From Echeneis naucrates (Eukaryota > Chordata > Actinopteri > Carangiformes > Echeneidae): a stretch of DNA of 64,000 bases. The stretch spans positions 7,256,501 through 7,320,500 of the forward strand of contig NC_042513.1 of NCBI RefSeq assembly GCF_900963305.1. The letters run 5' to 3'. Numbering within the stretch: the first letter of the stretch is position 1; every line of letters begins with the position of its first letter. A program made the translations under genes and the position numbers. The notes below the pieces were generated by a model. It saw nothing but the letters and a program-made list of their open reading frames with translations. It was not told the origin of the DNA and did not search any database. Of this stretch, positions 33,336 to 45,639 are shown piece after piece.

Positions 33336-36300
33336 AGGGAAGGTCATTCTGGCTTCTACTAAAGCAGTGTATGTCCTGGTACCCCTGCCACTTGAGAGGC
33401 AAATACAAGATTTACTGGCCAGTCACAGAGTAGAGGAGGCACTCACCCTCACAGAGGGAGCACAGAAAAATATTCCCAAAGACAAGTTCCAGGTAACAAA
33501 TATTATATTGTTTAGGCTTGTTTAGGCTTTTGTGTTTCAGATGTTAGTCAACAAAGTACTTTGGCACTTTACCTAACTTTACCTTGATGGCAATCTGTAC
33601 TGAGTCAAAGTATTCAAAGTATTTCTCTAAACATAAAAACACACTTGTCTCATATCTTGTCATTGTCTTCATTTACAGATTTTGCACAAAAGAATCCTCC
33701 AGCAGGCAGGTTTCATCCACTTTGGCCAGCTTCAGTTTCTGGAAGCAAAAGAACTTTTCAGGTGAGTGAGTCTTTTTGGAGAACACCAACTTTTTTTTTT
33801 TTATGACTTCAGGAGCTTTGCCTCCTAATTTCAAACCGATTTTGGTTACTTGACCACATTGGTTGCCCTGTTTCTCCACTAACTGCACTTTGCACAACAT
33901 TAGTGGCTACCAGGGAAGCATGATACAATTTTTTTTTTTTTGCAGATATCTGATATGCTGATATTTTACAATTAATTAGGCTAATTACTGATACAAATAT
34001 TGGCAATTGCAGACATACAACACAAAACTTAAAATTATGTGTGTTAAGTATTGCATACCCAAAATAAAACATGTCATGTTAAATGTCTTTTTTTTTTTTT
34101 AACCCAAGACAAGTAAGATATATAATCCTGTCCTACTCAAAACTAACAATACCCCCATCATGGAAATTCTGGCAGTTTTCACAACTGACAAATAAACAAC
34201 CTTATTTCATAGAAACATTTGAAATGTATTGCTAAATTGTGCACCAATTCCACATAAATGAAATAAAATTTTACTCTTTGTCAATAAATATGGAGCATAT
34301 TTACTCTACTGCTATTACTACTACATATTTGAACTTTCCAGACCATGGACATTTCGTCTTCTTTTCAGTAAGTTGGAATATGGTGTCGAGGTTGGGCATT
34401 TTGTCAAGGAATCTGCAGGCTTTTCTTGTAATTGGTTCTAAGAATTGACAGATATAGGCGGAATGGCCATTGTCTGATGGTTATTATTAAGCAAATATAA
34501 GCCGATGCAATAACGTGCCAATCACATCCTGCTTGCCTTAGTGGCTTATATATTTTCCTGTTTGAAACCTTTGCCATAGGAGGAGGGGAATTGTAAACAT
34601 TTTCTTTCAAATCCATGGAGAGAGTCATGAGTTGTGGTGTGCACTTAATTACCTTGCTCATCAGTAGTGTTTTGTGACTTCATCACTGTTTAACCAGGAA
34701 GGGTCAGCTGGATGTGAGGGAGCTCATATCTTTGTATCCACTACTGCTGCCAGCTTCATCTTCATTTACACGCTGCCACCCTCCTCTCCACGAGTTTGCA
34801 GATCTCAACCACCTGGCACAGGGTGACCAAGAAAAAGTGCTACGGTGCAAAAAATTTCTAATCAGTTATTTGGGAGAGGTAAATGGATTGAAACAGATTC
34901 ACTAACATTTAATTTTGTTGTTAGTTTTCATGTCATAAGTTCATTGTAACCTTGTGTGTGTTTTAAAGATATTATGTCTTTATCTCCACACACAGGTTCG
35001 GAGCACAGAGGTGGCAAACGGCTGTAAAGAGGATGTGGATACTGCACTGTTGAAGCTGTATGCTGAACAGGATCATGACAGCCTTCTAGACCTGTTAGCT
35101 TCAGACAATTTCTGCCAGCTGGCGGACAGTGTCCCATGGCTGGAAAAATATCACAAGTATGTACATTTTTTTTTTTCTAAATATGTGTTGTTATTTAAGA
35201 GAAAATCACATGAAAATCTCAAGTAGAAATATAAATACATTTAATGTGATACGACATCCTCACATTTTGAAACTGCATGTTTCAATACAGCCAATGTCAT
35301 GTTTAACTGCTTTATGAAGTGTGGTTAGAGTAGATCTGTAGCTTCTATGTAGTCAGATCGTGGTTAAATCTCCAATAATTAGGGGAAAAAATTAACACGC
35401 TCAACACTGAGCGCTGTGGGAATCAGCATAAATTAATTACCACAAAAAATTCTATCCTATTAGGGTGATGAGGCTTTGTTGGATGCATAATTATCTTTTT
35501 TTTTTTTCTCTCCCTTTGACTTTTGCCATTAAATGCCAAATATGAATGCCTCAATGACCATTTATTCCATTTATTCAGTCCATTGTAATTATGTTGTACA
35601 AAAACTTTAACCTTGAGAAACAGGATATATTCACTACATTTTTCTCTTTCTCGCTATTAGATATTTTGCACTTGGGTTGCTCTATCACTGCAATGGCCAG
35701 GATTCAGCAGCACTTCAGGTATATGTACCTATGATAGTTTATTGATTGCTATAAAAATGAACAGCTCAAACATAAACTTTAGCAATTAAACCCTTCCTCT
35801 TTATGTTTGTGACAGTTGTGGATTCAAGTGGTAGATGGGGATCTGCAAGACTCCACACGATCTGACCTTTATGAGTACATTGTGGACTTTCTCTGTTCCT
35901 GCTCCAATGTGGACCTTGTATGGAAGTATGCCAATTGGGCCTTGCAGAAGGATCCCAATGTAGGTTAACCGTACTTTAAGGATTTTACTGTACTGTCAAT
36001 TAAATATTTTGCTGCCAAGTAACTTGATTTTTAAACTTGTTGAGCAACAATGGAAATTAGTTCCATCTTTACTTTTAATTTAATCTAAATGCAAATAATT
36101 AATTTTACTAACTAATGACAGTAGGTTTTTCATTTGGAATTAACAGTTCTCAGTCATTCACTTATCTTCTTCCACTTATCTGTTTCCGGTCCACGGGGGG
36201 TGCTGGAGCCAATCCCAGCTTACATTGAGAGAGGGCGGGGTACACCCTGGACAGGCCACCAGTCCATCACATGGCCAACACAAAGACAGACAGACAAACA

Positions 36301-37780
36301 ACCATTCACACTCAGACGTACAGACAATTTAGAGTCACTAATTAACCTAAACATGCATGCCTTTGGACGGTGGGAGGAAACCCATACAGGCACAGGGAGA
36401 ACATGCAAACTCAGTACAGGCAGGTTCAGTCCCCCAGGTCAGGAACTAAACCCACGACCTTCTTATTGTGGGGTGACAGATTTAACCACTATGCCACTGT
36501 GCTGCACATATCAACAGTTCTCTACAATTCAAATTATATGATTGAATAGACTTGAACAAAACAGGCAGGCTGGCTGGAGAGATGTGATCTATCACTGTCC
36601 AGTCCTTACGACCCATTTCTTCAGTTCTTGAATAAATAAAAAAAGAAAATAGTTTGTATTGATTTGCTTCTGTGTGTGTGTGGCTCGAATTGCAAAAGCA
36701 GATGGACTTGATGTGCTGGCTGTTTGCAGTATGTTTTCTCGTTACACCATGGGTTACTACTATCTTGTGTTGTGCTTCCTCCTTCACTTCATAATTTTCT
36801 GATAAAGTACATGAATTAGTGAGCTGCAATAGTAATCATTGTTCTTTTTTGTTTCCAGATAGGCATCCACATCTTTACCAAGAGGCCCATCAGTAAGTAC
36901 CAGCCACACTTGAAGGCTGATGATGTCATCACTTACCTGGGAAAGCATGGCAATGCTCTGCTTCTCTACTTGGAACACCTGGTGCTGGAGAGAAGATTAC
37001 AGGTACGACATTGTGAGATTTATGTTTCTGCCAGTTGATAGTTCCCCATGCCCAAAATGAACCTACCGCCAGACCAACATGAGTTGTTGCTATAAGGAGT
37101 AAAATAAATTTCAGCGCAATTGGAAATGAACAGTGGCAATCATAACACATACACAGAGGGGAGAGGAAACGTTTTATGATGCACAGCATGAAACACTACT
37201 ATATGCTGTGGGGGATAAGTTCTACTTTCAGTCATTTGCAGAAGTATTTTGTAATTGGTTACAGTTAAGAGAAGGGTCCCGAGAGTGAAACAACCACAGC
37301 AGCTTAGTTTCTGCAGCTGATCCAACCATTCTTGATCTTTTCAAGTACTGTTGAATATATATCACAAAATCTCTACTTCATCCAGCAATATGCAGCTTTT
37401 TCATGTATGGAGAATTACAATGCCACTGCTGCTTAATGAGACATGTTATACTTCCTTCTAAATTACACCTAAGAGCTGTGTCTATTCAAAAGGATCAGCC
37501 ACCTAGGCAATAACAGAAAAAAATATATTTAATGCTTTGTTTGCATTGTATACGTGCACACATAATCAGCCTCATTTTGGGCCAGGAAAACCCAAATGTG
37601 TTGTGGCTTATTCAAACACTAAACTCTCTACAGGGTAACGAGCATCAATAAAAGCAGTTCCCTGCAGTGTAAGTTCTCCAAAGTGCTTTAGTGCATTATT
37701 ATCATAGATATAATTATGCGAACTGCAGGAGTCTCGCTATTGATCACATTCTAAACATGAAAGTGTTTCAGTTGAAGCAG

Positions 37781-37826
<46 letters not shown>

Positions 37827-39148
37827 GACACACACAATATTTCATTTTCTGTTTTTTCAAGCACTTTTTTTTCAGCAAAGTAAAATGTATTTAAGTTAGG
37901 TTTGTTTTGTTTTTTTGTTGTTGTTTTTTGGTGTCTGTGGATGCAGAAGGAGAAATTCCACACACACTTGGCTGTGCTGTACCTGGAAAGAGTCTTGTTA
38001 CTGCTGACAGAGTCACCAACAGATGAAGAGAAGTTAACCAAAGCAAGAGAGAAACTTCAAGCTATGCTCAGGGAGTCCAATCTATACCGTGTACAGTTTC
38101 TTTTAGGTGAGACATATGTCTGAAGATTACTACGCTTGACTATTTTAACAGGGTTATTAGTGTTTTGTGTAAATTTATATGAATGTTATGTTCAGCAAAA
38201 ACACCTTAAGATTTTAAAGAAGCTATTTAGAAGTTAGTTTATGTTGTTTTCCTTGTCATAATACAGCAACTTAATAATGGTGGGAGACTGCTGTTTTAGG
38301 TTAAAAGGTTATTCAGAAATCTTTCATTGTGAGATGTTCTATATTCTTTGATTGTGGTGCAGCTTTGGACTGTTGTTTCCTCTTCTGCTCTGTTCAGGTA
38401 AGATGGAGAACTGTGAACAACTGCTGCTAGAGCGTGCAACAGTACTTGGAAAACTGGAGGAGCATGATAAAGCCCTGCACATATTGGTCCACGAGCTTAA
38501 AGACTTTGCTTCTGCTGAGGCCTTCTGTATATGGGCCTCTTCTTGTCGGGAATCATCTTACCGACAGCAGCTGTTTCACCTGCTCTTGGGGGTCTATCTC
38601 GATGGGAACCTGCCTGGAAACTCTCAGACAGCAGGAGGGGGTGGCAATGGAGATCTGAAGATGGCAGCGGTAGATCTCTTAAATCGACATGGCGAAGTGT
38701 TTGATGCAGCTCGTGTCCTTCGTATGCTCCCTGGTGACTGGTCACTGCAGCTACTCCGGCCCTTTCTGGGTCGAGCTGTGAGGGCCAGTATGCATGCTTG
38801 CCGCACCTCCCAGATTGCTCTTGGGCTAGCCCACTCGGAAAACCTTCAACTGCTGCATGATAGGGTAAGAAAAGCATATCATAATACTATTCAGCAAATT
38901 AGTTTTATTATTTAATTTTTTTTTTTTTTAATGTGATGTTTGAAAGGCTTGAGTACAGGATCATTATTTGCTAGATTACAAACTCTTGGCTATGAAGTTC
39001 TTAACGCAACAGTATTTCTCCAGTAGATAGAGAAATCCTGAATGAACAGATTCAGTAATGAACAACTAACAAAAATATGGAGTTCCTGTTATGTTATTGA
39101 TATTAATGATTGAAATATGACCAGACATGAATTTGCAGACTGGATGGA

Positions 39149-39179
<31 letters not shown>

Positions 39180-39586
39180 TTATACATTTTGCAAATTTTG
39201 TATATATCAAAAGGTTAACACAAATTTGGGTGTAATATGATATGGTCTGCATATCAAAGGGAATTTCTTCTGTAAACAGTGAAAGTATATAATTAATTAC
39301 TCCATGTCATGAGATTTTAACAAGAAGGATGTTATCTTAACGTCTATTCCTGCTTTAGCTCAAGATAACTCTTTATCCTGTACTTTTTTCCCTCCAGTTG
39401 AAAGAGCGTAAAAAACCCATCTTTGTGTCCGAGAAGAAAGGATGCCACCTGTGCCACAACACCTTCAGTGAGCCTGATGTGGTGTCTCTCCCAGGTGGAA
39501 TACCTGTCCATACTCACTGTGTTGCCCAGAGAGTAAAAGACTCTCCCACTAAGAGACAATTAACTAATAGCAGTAACCATACATGA
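31059..39586 (+). CDS. tgfbrap1: TGF-beta receptor-associated protein 1 (VPS3-like CORVET subunit)
   Basis: Twelve coding exons: 31059-31755, 32076-32270, 33338-33492, 33679-33761, 34698-34878, 34996-35156, 35661-35718, 35816-35959, 36859-37002, 37947-38106, 38398-38864, 39398-39586. Phases agree, giving 877 residues (human 860). Order: N-terminal CNH (citron homology) beta-propeller from about residue 20 to 300; VPS39-type and clathrin-heavy-chain-repeat helices; C-terminal cysteine motif CHLCHN with HTHC, a reduced RING-like zinc site. Family knowledge: the protein is the Rab5-side subunit of the CORVET tether on early endosomes and also binds TGF-beta receptors and SMAD4. The start MSVKAFELV was chosen because the family begins with M(M)SIKAF; an in-frame ATG at 30870 lies upstream of the acceptor at 31039. 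A glycine-rich insert TAGGGGNG in exon 11 looks lineage-specific. The intron before exon 3 ends in a 30-base C run. Confidence 0.95.
32382..32395. repeat. Short TTTG microsatellite
   Basis: About four TTTG units in a tgfbrap1 intron, next to T-rich and TA-rich tracts. Confidence 0.7.
33306..33335 (+). repeat. Run of 30 C forming a splice-site pyrimidine tract
   Basis: Uninterrupted C homopolymer directly before the AG acceptor of tgfbrap1 coding exon 3 (exon starts at 33338). It is preceded by a TG run and tctct. The assembled length of such a run is often unreliable. Confidence 0.9.
36152..36512 (-). repeat. tRNA-derived SINE in a tgfbrap1 intron, with target duplication
   Basis: Same family and orientation as the copy at 13450-13780: tRNA-like head at the right (gcacagtggcatagtggtta on the minus strand), shared body, and the left end at cattcacttatcttcttcc. 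It is flanked by the 10-base direct repeat aacagttctc at 36142-36151 and 36513-36522, which marks a clean retroposition. An open frame that overlaps it on the + strand is a by-product. Confidence 0.88.
37784..37822. repeat. (AT)19 microsatellite
   Basis: Long AT dinucleotide run about 125 bases upstream of tgfbrap1 coding exon 10. Confidence 0.92.
39151..39178. repeat. T28 homopolymer
   Basis: Uninterrupted T run in the last tgfbrap1 intron. It could be the poly(A) tail of an unrecognised minus-strand retroposon, but nothing beside it is recognisable. Confidence 0.8.
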
Positions 39587-40001
39587 GACTTGAAAATTAA
39601 AACTATAACGTGATCTGTGATCAGAGGTATCATAATAAAGTAGGACCTGCTGAGATGGCTGAGAACTGCGGGGGTAAAACGAAGCACAGACCACATCCAT
39701 CTATGATGGAGTTAATAGAAACACAAAGAAAAGTGTGTAGGTGTGTTTTTGTGTGTGTGTTTCTGTGAGTGAGTGAGAGAGGGAGAAACATGTGATTTCA
39801 GCTATTTATTTCTGTGCTGCAGTTATATTACATTTTCACACTGCAAGTTTTTACAGAGTAAAAAAACAGCTAAGTCACCCTGCCCTTTAATCCATTTAAA
39901 CTGAGAATTAATTAAACACAGGCTCTTGTCTTTCTCTGTGGGTTGAATACTAAGTCTGTGCTTGTCTTTGTTCCTACAGTTTTCAACCTAAATTTGGAGA
40001 A

Positions 40002-40032
<31 letters not shown>

Positions 40033-40062
<30 letters not shown>
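40033..40062. repeat. (AT)15 microsatellite
   Basis: AT run preceded by an A-rich tract, within the likely tgfbrap1 3' UTR. Confidence 0.92.
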
Positions 40063-40065
<3 letters not shown>

Positions 40066-42223
40066 CGCGCTTAGGCTGCACAACACACCATATTATACTC
40101 TGTTGCATTTCATAAGCACGAGTTACTTAACTTGGTCACTGCAATGTTTGGTTTTAATGTGAATCGTTTGTGTTGAGGGGAAAAAACAGTCTTATATCTG
40201 TTTATAAGATCTGGTCTCACTACTGCTTCATTCTCCCTTCAATCGTAAAGGCAATTTATGTTAGAAACAGTCAGTTAGTGACTTAGTAGCAGCAATTAAA
40301 AACAAACTTGGGACATTTAAATGTCCTATTATTGAGGTTACTTACTGATTAGGTGTAACTAAAGACTAAAACTGCATCAGGAATCAAATAAAACATACTC
40401 AAATCAAATTGTTATTGATATGTTAAATGTTTTGGCTCAGTTATAGGCGGAGCATATGTTAGAGCTCAGTGAATGTGAAGTGTGTAAATGTGAACTCAAG
40501 CTTCAGGAGTTTTGTCTGATTTAGAATAAATACATAAAGAGGGAAACTAACAGACCCCCACCCATCATGGGTCCATTTAGTCTGTTTGGCTTGTGAACAT
40601 AGTGTTGAATTTAAGCCCTGAAAACATTTACTATTTCCCCCTTCTCCTTCTGTTGGGGGGAAAAGGTAATTTGTTACAAAAAGATGAATAAATTGTCCTT
40701 TTTAAAGCAGGCAATAGAATATTGATATTTTATCTCCATTGGTACTGCGAGTGAGACTTTTTTTTTGGTGGCGGTGGGGGGGATGATCAGTCTATGTTTA
40801 AGGTGTAAAAAAGCTGGTCACCACAGGATGGCAGTATTATGTAGTAAGATTGCAATGAATTACAGGTGGAGCATTATGGGAATTAATTTAATTGTTCTTT
40901 ACTATTATTCTGTGCAGTGACCTGAATATATCTTGTTTCAATAATTTGGTAGAAACAATATCAACCTGGTTGTGACTGGTCTTGCTGAAAGGAAGTGCTT
41001 TAGTCATTTACTCATTTTCCAAGAAACAATGAAATTCTAGCAGACCCAGACATGATGTGACAGTATGAAATACTTCATGTGAATGAGAATGCATTTTTGT
41101 CACGCTCCTCATGAAAGTAATGTTTTCTTAGGATGCATGATGCTGCTCTGTTCACAACCCCTTTTTTTTTCTCTTCATGTAGTTAATTGTGACAGGACAA
41201 AGAAATGTTTAATCCAAGTTTTTGATGGCCCTAGAACATGCAACATCATACTCATTTGCTTTCATACTGACTGCCTCAGTGCTTGGGTTATGGTTTTAAC
41301 CTTTTAATCCCGACACCTCACACAGGATTGAAAGTCTGCCCTGTTTCATCATAGTAAAGCCCTATAATTCTTTGCCAACTTGTCAGCAAGCAGCACTGCT
41401 CTGTTTTTTGTTTTGTGTTTTCTAAGCACTTTCCAAATATAGTCACTCTGTCAGATAACAATGAACGGCACTTTGAACCTTAAATTTTTCTCCCAGGCAG
41501 AAATTTCTCATAGCAAGTGAATAATGTGTTTGTGTAGCTAATTGTGTGAACAGTTTAAATCAGGGACACGTTCCTAAAATGCTCAATGGATGGAATGCTT
41601 TGAGGGGGAGCACTGAAAATACCAATCCACATTTTAAGATTTAGGATTTACACACAACAAATTTGGTAAGATATTCATCCAAATTCTTAAATTTGGTCCA
41701 TATTCCTACATCAAATACGTAAGAACTGTAACTTTTTCACACTAACAAATACTGTGTCCCTCGTAAATTTACTTTTATTTAATGTTCAATGGATTAAATG
41801 GCATCACTGTTGTTGGGTTTCCTTGTTTCTCTGGCGCCTGTGCTGTTGATGCTAGCCTTCTGTAACAAAAACATTTCTGCTGGGGACTTTGTGCAAACAT
41901 GGGACTATTTTTCTAACATGGATATCTGAATATTGTAAATAGTGTTGGTTGTCTCGCTTTCCATGACAGAAATTCACAGCTTATGCAGAGCATCTTTCTG
42001 TCTTAACAATTAATGTGTAGCTTGCTTACGAATCCTCCTAACAATGACCTCAAGTAATAATAATTTTAAAAAGTACAGTACATTTGTGTGGGGAAAAAAA
42101 TCTTATTGCATTTTATAAATATATGTATACTGTTATGTATATACTGCATTTGTACTTGTTTGTTGCTTTCTTAATCAATGCCAATGTGGATGGAGTGTAA
42201 AACCTGTGAACCCATCCCATTTT

Positions 42224-42229
42224 AATAAA
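42224..42229 (+). terminator. tgfbrap1 poly(A) signal AATAAA
   Basis: The hexamer in the context ttttaataaacatg, followed by ordinary intergenic sequence before the GC-rich start of the next gene near 42545. Confidence 0.55.
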
Positions 42230-42812
42230 CATGAAACTGTATAGTATCAACTTTTGGAGTTTCATTTGCATTTCAGAGCCATGTACCGTGTACAGGTGAA
42301 ATGTAGCATTATAAAATCCATTTTGAAGACCTTCATTTAATTAGTTTAGCTGAGCTATATTTTTTTTTTCTGTCCCAAGTCATTAACAGAAATGTAATGT
42401 TTTTAATTTTAAGAAAGATTTGCAAAGAGCCATTATCTACACTGTCAGTGCTGTTGTTTATGTTTTCGTTTTTTTTAATTGCTGGCCATTTATGTCTGTG
42501 GTTGACTAAATTTTGTTTTCTTTCTATTTTATATAAAGTATTTAAGTAAATCTCGCGTCAAGTCTGCAGCGCGCCCTGCTGCTGTGGTTGCCGTGGAAAC
42601 GGCCGACCATCAGCCAGAGGTCTTCCTGATTACCATTTGGACATTTCTGGGTGTTGCCGCTCCGGGCGGTGTTTGGGTCCCATGTAGCGCCAGTCAGGGG
42701 TCCGGGGCAGACGCACAAATGCCAGCCAGGGAAATAATAATAGTAACAACAATAATAATAATGAATCGAGAAAATAGTTGAAAGAAAAGAAAGACACCGC
42801 GCCTGTTGCGTC

Positions 42813-44772
42813 ATGGCCGACACAGAGGAGATCCAAGTGAGGTAATTACTGAAGTTTGACCAGATCGTTTTCTGACTGTTGGCTGTTTTTATTCAGAAAT
42901 AATTTAATTTGGGACTGAAAAATGGGTAGAAGGGACAGCCAGAGAGGTCATATTTTCCAACCATGCAAGATTTGGGAGCAATAAGGGGAGACAAATGACC
43001 AGACAGACAGCCACTCTCCTTCTTTTCATTTGTTTTATTGTTTATTCATCAACAATAAGATTAATGAAAAGCGGTGTTTTATTAATTATGAATAAAACAA
43101 CTAAACATCAGTGTTCTATTCTTTATCAATAAAAAAATCAAACAAATAAAAACATGTGCTTTATTGTTTATGAATAAACAATAAAACAACACATTTTTGC
43201 CTGAAAATGTTTCTCCAATCTGTTCTGCCTGCCCTTGGTCCAATGTGAATACATTATGAAAACATTTTGAAAAACATACTTTTAAAAAACATAAAATCGT
43301 ATATTATTTTACATAAACATTAATCTTCATTTACCAAAAGAACAGACCACATGGGGAGAACTAGTAATCAAATTTACCTTCCATTAAAGTCGCACCAGTT
43401 AACAGGTGATTATTAGCTATGAAGTTAACAATCTTGAAGATAAGTAGGTGTTGGTGTAGGTGTTTATTTTTCAATTCTTTAACACCAATTTATAATTAAC
43501 ATGTGATTAGCTATCTTGTTCTTAGTTATCCCTTGTCTCTTTTTATTTGCTCTTTTGATTTATAGTTTCCCATGTGATCTTTCTGGTGAGGATCCTTCAA
43601 GGAATACCACAGAAGTTCAAGATGAGAAAGACAAAGGAGACACTCAGAACAACTTCATGAGTAGACTAAAATCCACGTGCCAAGTCATTCTGATTGTGGT
43701 ATTGCTGGGACTTTTTTGTGCCGTGACTGGCGTTCTCTTTATTCAGATGAATAAAAGCAAAAGTGTGACAGCAGAATTACAGTATATGGCAGAGAAGGTA
43801 TTCACCATGTTGAACAGCACCAAGCAGTTGCAAATAGAAAACAGTCAGCTGGAGCAACTTCTCAACTCCACTGTTCAAAACTTCACCCGTCTGAGAAGTG
43901 ATTATGATCAACTGAAACTACTCATGAATGCCACTCAGTACAACTTCACTTTGTCATCAGCTGAAAAAACACGGCTGAGCAAGCTCTTGAAGAATACAAT
44001 GCAAGAAAAAGCACAGTTGCAAGTGGGGAGCCAAGAGCTCAACATGATTCTAATGTCAACCCTGGAAAACTGCAGCCTTGTGGAAGAGGAGAACAGGAAA
44101 CTGAACCAGCATCTGAACAAATCCCTACGTATGATCTCTTTGACAATGGCAGAAAATAAACATATGAACCAGCTGTTAATCAAGGAACAGCAAACCTCCA
44201 AGCAGCTTCAAACAGAAAATAAAAAGCAGCGTTCAATTCTGTTCTCTGAAAAACTGTCCTTTATCTGGAGATTGTGCAACAGGAGCACGCTGCAGTGTAC
44301 ACGGTGCCTGCCAGGCTGGGTCGAGCACGCCTCACGCTGTTTCTTCCTGTCTCCCGTCGCAGAGAAGTGGGAAGTTGCTCGCCGTAATTGCCTCGAAATG
44401 GGTGGTGACCTGGCTGTTGTTTTGAGTCCTGAAGATCAGGCATTCTTGACTAACTTGACTTATCAGTTTGGACAGGAAAACCCTCAGGTAAACTTCCATT
44501 CAGCGTGGATCGGTTTGCAGGACATGGTGAAGGAGGGCACCCATTTTTGGGTAAACGGCAAAAGGATCAGCTCAGCTCTACGTTACTGGAAGGATATGGA
44601 GCCAAACAATGCCATTGCCTCCTGGGACCACGACAGGGCAGGACAGGACTGTGTTGCGATTGTGCCGCCGAGACACGTTGGAGTGGGGAAATGGTTAAAC
44701 TCTTGGGATGACATTGTTTGTGGTGGCAAACGCCACTACCTGTGTGAGACCATGGTCCTTAGCTGGTCCTGA
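42813..44772 (+). CDS. Type II membrane C-type lectin with repeat-built stalk
   Basis: Two exons fit: 42813-42841 (MADTEEIQV plus two bases) and 43566-44772, phases matching across a GT-AG intron, giving 402 residues. Order: cytoplasmic tail; membrane span about residues 49-71 with no signal peptide, so type II; coiled-coil-like stalk; C-type lectin domain from about residue 256. The stalk is six tandem 21-residue units (43846-44223, residues 104-229), each starting near QLEQLL and many with N-x-S/T sites. The lectin domain has the extra N-terminal cysteine pair (CTRCLPGW), AWIGLQD, EPN, and WDDIVC where WND is usual. EPN suggests mannose-type specificity in family terms, but the ligand set is altered. 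It resembles fish CD209/asialoglycoprotein-receptor-like lectins. I cannot assign a one-to-one orthologue. Exon 1 is inferred from splice phase; an ATG-initiated frame from 43516 exists but lies before the acceptor. Confidence 0.8.
43027..43185. promoter_or_regulatory. AT-rich cluster of inverted repeats with forkhead-like cores
   Basis: In the lectin intron, three related units built on ttttattgttta. The clearest is a perfect hairpin with 11-base arms, tttattgttta at 43160-43170 and taaacaataaa at 43175-43185; another uses arms gttttatt/aataaaac near 43076-43098. TGTTTA is a forkhead-type core. A regulatory role is inference only. Confidence 0.35.
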
Positions 44773-45570
44773 GTGATTGGTCTACTTTCAGTCCAGATTT
44801 CCGGATGTATGCTGAAATCTGCCTTCTCCCTAAGTGTAGTGTATAACAAAGTATGTTGAGCTGTACAAAAAAGTGGAGTATTATGGTGCTTGGTGTATGG
44901 TTTTATGGTGCTTAATTATTATTATTTTTTTTTAAGTTATTGTTTCATTTGAACAAAATGCAAAAATGTCTTTGGAATGAGGCCAGAATGAATCTGGCTT
45001 CACACAACAATCTTTGTTCTGTTCAGAGGTTGGCACAGATGGTCACTGACTAACTGACTTAGTCATATTTAGTAATTTGATGGATTTCAATGAAATTGCT
45101 CTCAGAACACAGACATATAGGATTACTTTTGAGAAAGAAAAGGAATTTTTCATTAAAAACAATGTTACCTTGAAAAGGAGATATGCTTTTGAATGCACTT
45201 CAGAAACACCACTATAGCATTATACAACTCTTTCCTCTGCTTTTGCACAGCTTGTTCTCACATATCCTTCACTCATCTGTGCAGAAGTGGGTAAAGATGA
45301 GGAGGAAATAAGTGAACAACTAAATCCCATTTTGGATAAACTGGTGCAAATAAGTCTTTGTGAGTTAATAGATTTCTGGCAATGTGGTGCCATTAATGTG
45401 CAGTCAAATAAGTTTTGTTTCTGTCATTACTGGGCCAAGATATTTGGATATAACTTTTTTTTTGGCCTGAAAATCTATTTATAAGTGTTTTTTTTTTTTT
45501 ACACAGAATAGATAATATAAAATAGCATGATTACACATAATTATTAACCATCCTTTAAATATCTTCATTG
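44773..45570. other. Lectin 3' UTR and intergenic spacer
   Basis: AT-rich sequence without recognisable coding similarity. A possible poly(A) signal attaaa is at 45152-45157. A 65-codon frame at 45287-45484 has no family similarity. Confidence 0.45.
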
Positions 45571-45639
45571 TGTACCTGCTATGGGTTTGGCTGTCTTGTC
45601 AGCTATAAAGATGAGTGATATTTCCTCCATGTGTGTATC

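Larger units (their letters stand above)
39587..42229 (+). other. tgfbrap1 3' UTR
   Basis: No coding frame of note for about 2.6 kb after the stop codon, ending at an aataaa signal at 42224-42229. An A-run followed by (AT)15 lies at 40010-40062. The extent of the UTR is inferred from the first good poly(A) signal seen and could be shorter. Confidence 0.5.

Noticed and set aside
36134-36541. 135-codon frame in a tgfbrap1 intron
   Set aside because: It is almost entirely the SINE read in one direction.
43516-43565. ATG at 43516 as the start of the lectin, giving a signal-peptide-like MFLVIPCLFLFALL
   Set aside because: It overlaps the pyrimidine tract and acceptor (gatttatag) that joins in phase to a short first exon at 42813, and a type II protein needs no signal peptide. 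It remains a fallback if the first exon is not expressed.
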